NCBI RefSeq assembly: GCF_947179165.1
Contig: NC_077237.1
Span: forward strand, 88,884,341-88,948,340
Direction of reading: 5' to 3'
DNA: 64,000 nucleotides
Source of the DNA: Solanum dulcamara
Taxonomy: Eukaryota; Streptophyta; Magnoliopsida; Solanales; Solanaceae
Part shown: positions 11,915-22,446 of the stretch, in pieces
How positions within the stretch are numbered: the stretch's first letter is position 1
Layout of the letters: each line of letters opens with the position of its first letter
Translations under genes and position numbers: made by a program
The notes under the pieces: generated by a model
What the model was told of the DNA's origin: nothing
Database searches by the model: none
Seen by the model: only the letters and a program-made list of their open reading frames with translations

Positions 11915-14286
11915 ATGCTTCTAAGCCCCTCTAAAGCACCACCGGGGCTACTGTAGTCGTTCCCAAGGTCGTTACGGATGCTACTCTGGAAAAATACGAG
12001 AAAATTTGACCCGGAACCCCGGCACCTAAAAAAATCTGTAGGCTAACACACACAAAAAATTGGCAAATTCCCCTAATTCCTATTATTTCGCGAATAAAAT
12101 GCTCCTAAACCCCTCTATAGCACCTCCGGAGCTACTGGAGTCATTCCCCAGGTCGTTACAGATGCTACTATGGAAGAATCCAAGAAACTTTGACCCAGAC
12201 CCCCGGCACCTAAAATATCCATGGGCTAACACATACGAAAAAGTGGCAAAATTGCTTAATTCCTGTTGTGTCACCAATAAAATGTTCCTAAACCCCTCTA
12301 AAGCGCCATCGGGGCTACTAGAGTCGTTCCCTAGGTCGTTACGGACGCTAAAATGGAAGATTTCAAGAAATTTCAACACGGCCCCCCAGCACGTAAAAAA
12401 TCCATGGGCTAACACACACGAAAAACTGGCAAAATCGCCTAATTATTATTGCGTCGCAAATAAAATGCTCCTAAACCCCTCTAAAGCACCTCCGGGGCCA
12501 CTGGAGTCGTTCCCCAGGTCGTTACGGATGCTATTGTGGAAGAATCCAAGAAAATATGACCCGTACCCCCGGCACCTAAATTATCCGTGGGCTAACAAAT
12601 ATGAAAAAGTGGCAAAATTGCTTAATTCCTATTGCGCCGCCAATAAAATGCTCCTAAACCCTCTCAAGCACCATCGGGGCTACTGGAGTCGTTCTCCAGA
12701 ATGTTACGGACGCTACTATTAAAGAATCCAAGAAAATTCGACCCGGACACCAGGCACCTAAAAAATCCATGGGATAACACACAAGAAATATTGGCAAAAT
12801 CGCCTAATTAATATTGCGTCGCCAATAAAATGCTCCTAAACCCCTCTATAGCGCCGCTGGGGCTACTGGAGTCATTCCCCAGGTCTTTACGGACACTACT
12901 ATGGAAGAATACAAGAAAATTCGACCTGGACCCCCGGCACCTAAAAAGTCCGTGGGCTAACACACACGAAAAACTGGCAAAATCGTCTAATTCCTACTAC
13001 GTCACTAATAAAATGCTCCTAAGCCAATCTAAAGCGCCGCCGGGGCTACTGTAGTCGTTCCCCATGTCGTTACGGACGCTACTATGGAAAAAACGAAGAA
13101 TTTTTGACCCGGACCCCCGGCACCTAAAAAATCTGTGGGCTAACACACATGAAAAACTGGCAAAATCACGTAATTCCTCTTGCGTCACAAATAAAATGAT
13201 CCTTAACCTCTCTAAAGCGTCGTCGGGGCTACTGGAGTCGTTCTCCAGGTCGTAACGGACACTACTATGGAAAAAATAAAGAATATTCAACCCAGACCCC
13301 CGGTACCTAAAATATCGGTGGGCTAATACACACGAAAAAGTGGCAAAATTGCCTAATTCCTATTGCGCCACCAATAAAATGCTCCTAAACTTCTCTATAG
13401 AGCCGTCGGAGCTACTGGAGTCGTTCCCCAGGTCATTATGGATGCTACAATGGAAGAATCCAAAAATATTTAGACACGGCCCCCCGAAACGTAAAAATTC
13501 TGTGGGCTAACACACACGAAAAACTTGCAAAATCGCCTAATTCTTGTTGCATCACCAATAAAATGCTCCTAAACCTCTCAAAAGCGCCGCCGGGCTACTG
13601 GAGTCGTTACCTAGGTCGTTACGAATGCTACTATGTAAGAATCCAAGAAAATTTGACCCGAACCCCCAGCTCCTAAAAAATCCATGGGTACACACACGAA
13701 AAACTGGCAAAATCACCTAATTCCTATTGCATCGCCAATAAAATTTTCCTAAATCCCTCTATAGCGCCGTCGGGGCTACAGTAGTCGTTCCCTAGATCGT
13801 TACGGATGCTAATATGCAAAACTCCAATAAAATTTAACCTGGACCCCCGGCACCTAAAAAATCTGTGGGCTAACACACACGAAACACTGGCAAAATCCCC
13901 TAATTCTTATTGTGTCGCCAATAAATTGCTCCTAAACCCCTTTATAGCACCTCTGGGGCTACTGGAGTCATTCCCCTGGTCGTTACGGACGCTACTATGG
14001 AACAATCCAAGAAAATTTGCCTCGGACCCCCGGCACCTAAAATATCCGTGTGCTAACACACATGAAAAAGTTGCAAAATTGCTTAATTCCTATTGTGCTG
14101 CCAATAAAATGCTCTTTAACACCTCTAAAGCGCCGCTGGGGCTACTGGAGTCATTCCCCAGGTCGTTACGGATGCTACTATGGAAGAATTCAAGAAATTT
14201 TGACCCGGACCCCCTTCACCTAAAAAATCTGTGGGCTAACACACAAGAAATACTGGCAAAATCGCCTAATTCCTATTGCATCGCCA

Positions 14287-14941
14287 ATAAAATGCTCCTA
14301 AACCCCTCTAGAGCACCGTCGGGGCTACTGGAGTCGTTCCCTAGGTCGTTACGGATGCTACTGTGGAAGAATCCAAGAAAATTTGACCCGGAACCCCGGC
14401 GCCTTTAAAATCCGTAGGGTAACACACACGAAAAACTGGCAAAATCTCCTAATTCCTATTGCGTCACCAATAAAATGCTGCTAAACCCCAATATAGCACC
14501 GTCGGGGCTACTAGAGTCATTTTCCTGGTCGTTACGGATGCTACTATGGAATAAATCAAGAAAATTCGACCCGCACCCCCGGTACCTAAAAGATCTGTGG
14601 GCTAACACACACAAAAAAGTGGCAAAATTGCTTAATTCGTATTGCGCCGCCAATAATATGCACCTAAATCCCTCTAAAGCACCGTCGGAGATACTGGAGT
14701 CATTCCCTAGGTCGTTACGGATGCTACTATGGAAGAATACAAGAAAATTTGACTCGGACCCCGGCACCTAAAAAATCCGTGGGCTAACACACATGAAAAC
14801 TGGAAAAATCGCCTAATTTCTATTGTGTCGCAAATAAAATGATCCTAAACCCCTCTAAAGCGCCGCCGGAGCTACTGGAGTCGTTCTCCAGGACGTAACA
14901 GACTCTTCTATGGAAGAAATCAAGGAATTTCGACCCGAACC
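14287..14941 (+). repeat. L cassette, copy 4 of 4, extended form
   Basis: Fourth copy, 9301 bases after copy 3 and close to the assembly gap. It differs from copy 3 by scattered substitutions and one-base indels, for example GACCCCGGCACC with one C fewer and GAAAACTGG with one A fewer. Its last monomer carries the GATCC / GGAGCTACTGG variant that is also common just beyond the gap in reverse orientation. Confidence 0.78.
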
Positions 14942-15236
14942 TCCGGCACCTAAAAAATCCATGGGCTAACACACACGAAAAACTGGCAAAATCACCTAAT
15001 TCCTACTGCGTCGCCAATAAAATGCTCCTAAGCCCTTCTAAAGCACCGCCGGGGTTACTTTAGTCATTCCCAGGTCGTTACGGACTCTACTAAGGAAAAA
15101 TCTAAGAAAATTCAACCCAGACCCCCGGTACCTAAAAAATCTGTAGGGCTAACACACACGAAAAACTGGCAAAACCCCTAATTCCTATTATGTCGCGAAT
15201 AAAATGCTCTTAAACCCCTCTATAACACCTCCGGGG

Positions 15237-15736
15237 NNNNNNNNNNNNNNNNNNNNNNNNNNNNNNNNNNNNNNNNNNNNNNNNNNNNNNNNNNNNNNNN
15301 NNNNNNNNNNNNNNNNNNNNNNNNNNNNNNNNNNNNNNNNNNNNNNNNNNNNNNNNNNNNNNNNNNNNNNNNNNNNNNNNNNNNNNNNNNNNNNNNNNNN
15401 NNNNNNNNNNNNNNNNNNNNNNNNNNNNNNNNNNNNNNNNNNNNNNNNNNNNNNNNNNNNNNNNNNNNNNNNNNNNNNNNNNNNNNNNNNNNNNNNNNNN
15501 NNNNNNNNNNNNNNNNNNNNNNNNNNNNNNNNNNNNNNNNNNNNNNNNNNNNNNNNNNNNNNNNNNNNNNNNNNNNNNNNNNNNNNNNNNNNNNNNNNNN
15601 NNNNNNNNNNNNNNNNNNNNNNNNNNNNNNNNNNNNNNNNNNNNNNNNNNNNNNNNNNNNNNNNNNNNNNNNNNNNNNNNNNNNNNNNNNNNNNNNNNNN
15701 NNNNNNNNNNNNNNNNNNNNNNNNNNNNNNNNNNNN
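15237..15736. other. Assembly gap of 500 N
   Basis: Exactly 500 consecutive N. A round number like this normally marks a scaffold join of unknown true length. The satellite is in forward orientation up to the last known base and in reverse orientation from the first base after it. An open frame running across the N is an artefact and is not annotated. Confidence 0.98.
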
Positions 15737-17160
15737 ATTTTATTTGCGACGCAATAGAATTAGGCGATTTTGCCAGTTTTTCGTGTGTGTTAGCCCACGG
15801 ATTTTTTAGGTGTTGGGGGTCCGAGTCAAATTTTCTTGTATTCTTTCATAGTAGCGTTTGTAACGACCTAGGGAACGATTCCAGTAGCCCCGATGGTTCT
15901 ATAGAGGGGTTTAGGAGCATTTTATTGGCGACGCAATAGGAATTAGGCGATTTTGCCAGTATTTCTTGTGTGTTAGCCCAACGATTTTTTAGGTGAAGGG
16001 GGTCTGGGTCAAATTTTCTTGAATTCTTCCATAGTAGCATCCGTAACGACCTGTGGAATGACTCCAGTAGCCCCGGCGACACTTTAGAGGGGTTTAGGAG
16101 CATTTTATTGGCGACACAATAGGAATTGGGCGATTTTGCTAGTTTTTCGTGTGTGTTAACCCACGAATTTTTAGGTGCCGGGGGTCTGGGTCAATGTTTC
16201 TTGATTTCTTCTATAGTAGCGTCTGTAATGACCTAGGGAACGACTCCAGTAGCCCCGGCGGTGCAATAGAGGGGTTTAAGAGCATTTTATTAGCGACGCA
16301 ATAGGAATTAGGCAATTTTGCCAGTTTTTCATGTGTGTTAGCCCATAGAATTTTTAGGTACCGGGGGTCCGGGTTGAATTTTCTTGATTTCCTCCATTGT
16401 AGCATCCGTTACAACTTGGAGAACGACTCCAGTAGCTCCGGCGGCGCTTTAGAGGGGTTTAGGATCATTTTATTTGCGACGCAATAGAATTAGGCGATTT
16501 TGCTAGTTTTTCGTGTGTGTTAGCCCACGGATTTTTTAGGTGTTGGGGGTCCGAGTTGAATTTTCTTGTATTCTTCCATAGTAGCGTCTGTAACAACCTA
16601 GGGAACAACTCTAGTAGCCTCGACGGTTCTATAGAGGGGTTTAGGAGCATTTTATTGGCGATGCAATAGGAATTAGGGGATTTTGCCAGTATTTCTTGTG
16701 TATTAGCTCACAGATTTTTTAGGTGAAGGGGGTACGGGTCAAAATTTCTTGAATTCTTCCATACCAGCATCCGTAACGACCTGGGGAACGACTCCAGTAG
16801 CCCCGGCGGCGCTTTAGAGGGTTTAGGAGCATTCTATTGGCGGCGCAATAGGAATTAAGCAATTTTGCCACTTTTTCGTGCGTGTTAGCCCACAGATATT
16901 TTAGGTGCCGGGGGTCCGGGTCAAATATTCATAGATTCTTCCATAGTAGCATCCGTAACGACCTGGGGAATGACTCCAGTAGCCCCGGAGGTGCTATAGA
17001 GGGGTTTATGAGCATTTTATTGGCGACGCAATAGGAATTAGGGGATTTTGCCTGTTTTTCGTGTTGGTTAGCCCATAGATTTTTTAGGTGCCGGGGGTCC
17101 GGGTCAACGTTTCTTGGATTTTTCCATAGTAGCATCCATAACGACCTGGGGAACGACTCT
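15737..17160 (-). repeat. R1 higher-order repeat, partial copy 0
   Basis: The segment after the gap matches 20473 onward at an offset of 4736, up to about 17150, where the offset changes to 5286. The jump of about 550 bases equals three monomers, so this copy lacks three monomers that copies 1 and 2 have (about 21900-22449 in copy 1). Its left end is cut by the gap. Confidence 0.82.
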
Positions 17161-20100
17161 AGTAGCTCCAGCAGCGCTTTAGAGGGGTTGAGGATCATTT
17201 TATTTGCGAAGCAATAGAATTAGGCGATTTTGCCAGTTTTTCGTGTGTGTTAGCCTACGGATTTTTTAGGTGTTGGGGGTCTGAGTCAAATTTTCTTATA
17301 TTCTTTCATAGTAGCGTTTGTAACGACCTAGGGAACGATTCCAGTAGCCCCGATGGTTCTATAGAGGGGTTTAGGAGCATTTTATTGGCGACGCAATAGG
17401 AATTAGGCGATTTTGCCAGTATTTCTTGTGTGTTAGCCCAATGATTTTTTAGGTGAAGGGGGTACGGGTCAAATTTTCTTGAATTCTTCTATAGTAGCAT
17501 CCTTAACGACCTGTGGAACGACTCCAGTAGCCCCGGCGACACTTTAGAGGGGTTTAGGAGCATTTTATTGGCGACACAATAGAAATTGGGCGATTTTGCT
17601 AGTTTTTCTGTGTGTTAACCCACGAATTTTTAGGTGCCGGGGGTCTGGGTCGATTTTTCTTGATTTCTTCTATAGTAGCGTCTGTAATGACCTGGGGAAC
17701 GACTCCAGTAGCCTCGGCATTGCAATAGAGGGGTTTAAGAGCATTTTATTGGCGACGCAATAGGAATTAGGCAATTTTGCCAGTTTTTCGTGTGTGTTAG
17801 CCCACAGAATTTTTAGGTACCGGGGGTCCGGGTTGAATTTTCTTGATTTCCTCCATTGTAGCATCCGTTACAACCTGGAGAACGACTCCAGTAGCTCCGG
17901 CGGTGCTTTAGAGGGGTTTAGGATCATTTTATTTGCGACGCAATAGAATTAGGCGATTTTGCCAGTTTTTCGTGTGTGTTAGCCCACGTATTTTTTAGGT
18001 GTTGGGGGTCCGAGTTGAATTTTCTTGTATTCTTCCATAGTAGCGTCTGTAACAACCTAGGGAACAACTCTAGTAGCCCCGACGGTTCTATAGAGGGGTT
18101 TAGGAGCATTTTATTGGCGACGCAATAGGAATTAGGCTTTTTTTGCCAGTTTTTCGTGTGTGTTAACCCAGGGATTTTTAAGGTGCCGGGGGTTCGGGTC
18201 AAATTTCTTGGATTCTTCCATAGTAGCGTCCCTAACGACCTGGAGAATGACTCCAGTAGCCCTGGCGGCACTTTAGAGGGGTTCAGGAGCATTTTATTGG
18301 CGACGCAATAGGAATTACGCAATTTTCCAAGTTTTTTGTGTGTGTTAGCCCATGGTTTTTTTAGGTGCCGGGGGTGCGGGTCAAATTTTCTTGATTTCTA
18401 ACACAGTAGCATCCGTAACGACCTGGGGAACGACTCTAGTAGCCCCGACGGCACTTTAGAGGGGTTTAGGAGCATTTTATTGGCGACGAAATAGGAATTA
18501 GGTGATTTTGCTAGTTTTTCGTGTGTGTTAGCCCATGGATTTTTTAGGTGCCGGGGGTTCGAGTAGAATTTTCTTTGATTCTTCAATAGTAGTGTCCGTA
18601 ACGACCTAGGAAATGACTCCAGTAGCCTCGGCGTTGCTATAGAGGGGTTTAGGAGCATTTTATTGGAGACGCAATAGGCATTAGTCAATTTTGCCAGTTT
18701 TTCGTGTGTATTAGCGTAAGGATTTTTTAGGTGCTGAGGGTCCGGGTCGAATTTTCTTGGATTCTTCGATAGTAGCGTCCGTAATAACTCCAGTAGCCCC
18801 GGCGGTGCTTTAGAGGGGTTTAGGAGCATTTTATTAGATACGCAATAGGAATTAGGCGATTTTGCCAGTTTTTCGTGTGTGTTAGCCCACGGATTTTTTA
18901 GGTGTCGGGGGTCTGGGTCAAAGTTTCTTGGATTCTTCCATAGTAGCTTCCATAACGACCTGGGTGCTTTAGAGGGGTCCGGAGGTGCTTTAGAGGGGTT
19001 TAGGAGCATTGTATTGGCGACACAATAGGAATTAAGCAACTTTGTTAGTTTTTCGTGTGTGTTAGCCCACGAATATTTTAGGTGCCGGGGATCCGGGTCA
19101 AATTTTCTTGGATTCTTCCATAGTAGCGTCCGTAACGACCTGAGGAATGACTCCAGTAGCTCCGGCGGCGATTTAGAGGGGTTTAGGATCATTTTATTTG
19201 CGACGCAATAGGAATTAGGCAATTTTGCCAGTTTTTCGTGTGTGTTAGCCCACAGATTTTTTAGGTGCCGGGGGTTCAGGTCGAATTTTCTTGGATTCTT
19301 CCATAGTAGCGTCCGTAACGACCTGGGGAATGACTCCAGTAGCCCTGGCGGCGCTATAGAGGGGTTTAGGAGCATTTTATTGGCGACGCAATAGGAATTA
19401 GGCAATTTTGCCAGTATTTCTTGTGTGTTAGCCCGCAGATTTTTTAGGTGAAGGGGGTCCGGGTCAAACTTTCTTGGATTTTTCCTTAGTAGCGTCCGTA
19501 ACGACCTGGGAACGACTATAGTAGCCCCAGCGGCGCTTTAGAGGGGCTTAGGAGCATTTTATTGGCGACGCAGTAGGAATTAGGCGATTTTGCTTGTTTT
19601 TCGTGTGTGTTAGCCCACGGATTTTTTAGGTGCCGGGGGTCCGGGTCAAATTTTCTTGGATTCTTCCATAGTAGCGTCCGTAACGACCTGGGGAACGACT
19701 CTAGTAGCCCCAGTGGCGCTATAGAGGGGTTTAGGAGCATTTTATTGCTGGCGCAATAGGAATTAGGCAATTTTGCCACTTTTTCGTGTATATTAGCCCA
19801 TGGATATTTTAGGTACCTGGGGTCCGGGTCGAATTTTCTTGAATTCTTCCATAGTAGCATCCGTAACGACTGGGGGAACGACTCCAGTAGCCCCGGCGGC
19901 GCTTTAGAAGGGTTTAAGAGCATTTTATTGGCGACGCAATGGGAATTAGGCGATTTTGCCAGTTTTTCGTGTGTGTTAGCCCACGGATTTTTTAGGTGCC
20001 GGGGGTGCGGGTCAAAATTTCTTGGATTTTCTTTCTTAGTAGCGTCCGTAACGACTGGGGGAACGACTCAAGTAGCCCCGGCAGCGCTTTAGAAGGGTTT

Positions 20101-22446
20101 AATAGCATTTTATTGGCGACGCAATGGGAATTAGGCGATTTTGCCAGTTTTTCTTGTGTGTTAGCCCACGGATTTTTTAGGTGCCGGGGGTGCGGGTCGA
20201 ATTTTCTTGATTTCTTCCATATTAGCGTCCATAACGACCTGGGGAACGACTCCAGTAGCCCCGGCGATGCAATAGAGGGGTTTAGGAGCATTTTATTGGC
20301 GACGCAATAGGAATTGGGCAATTTTGCCAGTTTTTCGTATGTGTTAGCCCACAGAATTTTTAGGTACCGGGGGTCCGGGTTGAATTTTCTTGATTTCTTC
20401 CATAGTAGCGTCTGTTACGATCTGGAGAACGACTCCAGTAGCTCCAGCAGCGCTGTAGAGGGGTTTAGGATCATTTTATTTGCGACGCAATAGAATTAGA
20501 CGATTTTGCAAGTTTTTCGTGTGTGTTAGCCCACGGATTATTTAGGTGTTGGGGGTCCGAGTCAAATTTTCTTGTATTCTTTCATAGTAGCGTTTGTAAC
20601 GACCTAGGGAACGATTCCAGTAGCCCCGATGGTTCTATAGAGGGGTTTAGGAGCATTTTATTGGCGACGCAATAGGAATTAGGCAATTTTGCCAGTATTT
20701 CTTGTGTGTTAGCCCAATGATTTTTTAGGTGAAGGGGGTACGGGTCAAATTTTCTTGAATTCTTCCATAGTAGCATCCGTAACGACCTGTGGAACGACTC
20801 CAGTAGCCCCGGCGACACTTTAGAGGGGTTTAGGAGCATTTTATTGGCGACACAATAGGAATTGGGCGATTTTGCTAGTTTTTCGTGTGTGTTAACCCAC
20901 GAATTTTTAGGTGCCGGGGGTCTGGGTCGATTTTTCTTGATTTCTTCCATAGTAGCGTCTATAATGACCTGGGGAACGACTCCAGTAGCCCCGGCGGTGC
21001 AATAGAGGGGTTTAAGAGCATTTTATTAGCGACGAAATAGGAATTAGGCAATTTTGCCAGTTTTTCGTGTATGTTAGCCCACATAATTTTTAGGTACTGG
21101 GGGTCCGGGTTGAATTTTCTTGATTTCCTCCATTGTATTATCCGTTACAACCTGGAGAATGACTCCAGTAGCTCCAGCGGCGCATTAGAGGGTTTTAGGA
21201 TCATTTTATTTGTGATGCAATAGAATTAGACAATTTTGCCAGTTTTTCGTGTGTGTTAGCCCACGGATTTTTTAGGTGTTGGGGGTCCGAGTTGAATTTT
21301 CTTGTATTCTTCTATAGTAGCGTCTGTAACAACCTAGGGAACAACTCTAGTAGCCCCGACGGTTCTATAGAGGGGTTTAGGAGCATTTTATTAGCGACGC
21401 ATAGGAATTAGGAGATTTTGCTAGTATTTCTTGTGTATTAGCCCACAGATTTTTTAGGTGAAGGGGGGTACGGGTCAAAATTTCTTGAATTCTTCCATAC
21501 CATCATCCGTAAAGACCTGGGGAACGACTCCAGTAGCCCCGGCGGTGCTTTAGAGGGTTTAGGAGCATTCTATTAGCGGCGCAATAGAAATTAAGCAATT
21601 TTGCCACTTTTTCGTGCGTGTTAGCCCATAGATATTTTAGGTGCCGGGGGTTTGGGTCAAATATTCATAGATTCTTCCATAGTAGCGTCCGTAACGACCT
21701 GGAGAATGACTTCAGTAGCCCCGGAGGTGCTATAGAGGGGTTTATGAGCATTTTATTGGCGACGCAATAGGAATTAGGGGATTTTGCCTGTTTTTCGTGT
21801 TGGTTAGCCCATAGATTTTTTAGGTGCCGGGGGTCCGGGTCAACTTTTCTTGGATTTTTCCATAGTAGCGTCCATAACGACCTGGGGAACGACTCTAGTA
21901 GCCCCGGCGGCGTTTTAGAGGGGATTAGGAGTATTTTATTGGCGACGCAGTAGGAATTAGGCGATTTTGCCAGTTTTTCGTGTGTGTTAGCCCACGGAAT
22001 TTTTAGGTGCCGGGAGTCCGTGTCGAATTTTCTTGGATTCTTCCATAGTAGCGTCCGTAACGACTTGGGGAACGACTCCAGTAGCCCCGGCAGTGCTATA
22101 GAGGGATTTAGGAACATTTTATTGGCGACGCAATAGGAATTAGGCGATTTTGCCAGTTTTTCATGTGTGTTAACCCACGGATTTTTAAGGTGCCGGGGGT
22201 TCGGGTCAAATTTCTTGGATTCTTCCATAGTAGCGTCCCTAACGACCTGGAGAATGACTCCAGTAGCCCTGGCGGCGCTTTAGAGGGGTTTAGGAGCATT
22301 TTATTGGCGACGCAATAGGAATTGGGCAATTTTGCCAGTTTTTCGTATGTGTTAGCCCACAGAATTTTTAGGTACCGGGGGTCCGGGTTGAATTTTCTTG
22401 ATTTCTTCCATAGTAGCGTCCGTTACGATTTTGGAGAACGACTCCA
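17161..22446 (-). repeat. R1 higher-order repeat, complete copy 1
   Basis: First complete unit of about 5286 bases; the phase is arbitrary. It is 21 bases shorter than 29 ideal monomers, partly through a 12-base deletion near 18781 and a rearranged segment near 18955-19000. Both marks recur in copy 2, so they predate the duplication. The longest open frame in the window (18398-19405) lies here and is explained by the repeat period. Confidence 0.9.
18775..19010 (-). repeat. Rearranged monomers inside the R1 unit
   Basis: Near 18781 the usual GTAACGACCTGGGGAACGAC is shortened to GTAATAACTCC. This is a 12-base loss that fits slippage between the two AACGAC copies of the monomer. Near 18963 and 18984 the string GGTGCTTTAGAGGGGT occurs twice, 21 bases apart, replacing the normal CCAGTAGCCCC segment; this looks like a local template switch. 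The same two scars are found at about 24061 and 24249 in copy 2. Confidence 0.75.

Larger units (their letters stand above)
1..15236 (+). repeat. Satellite array block L, 183-bp monomers in forward orientation
   Basis: About 83 head-to-tail copies of one monomer fill this block with no foreign sequence that I can see. The motif CCAATAAA recurs at 81, 264, 447, 630, 813 and 996, exactly 183 bases apart; the spacing later drifts by a few bases through small indels. Neighbouring monomers differ at many positions, while copies several monomers apart are often nearly identical, which is the mark of block-wise amplification. Variants typical of this block include CAAATAAAATGATCC followed by GGAGCTACTGGAG, AACACACAAGAAATACTGGC, and ATGCTGCTAAACCCCAATAT. 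No gene, RNA gene or mobile element is visible. The sequence does not show whether the array is centromeric, subtelomeric or a knob. Confidence 0.96.

Noticed and set aside
15204..15809. Open frame across the assembly gap
   Set aside because: Most of it is N, and it joins forward and reverse satellite, so it has no biological meaning.
18398..19405. Minus-strand open frame of 335 codons with a 61-residue repeat
   Set aside because: It is the satellite read in a frame kept open by the 183-base period. The opposite strand is open as well, starts fall wherever ATG occurs in the monomer, and related frames elsewhere end at random stops and frameshifts.
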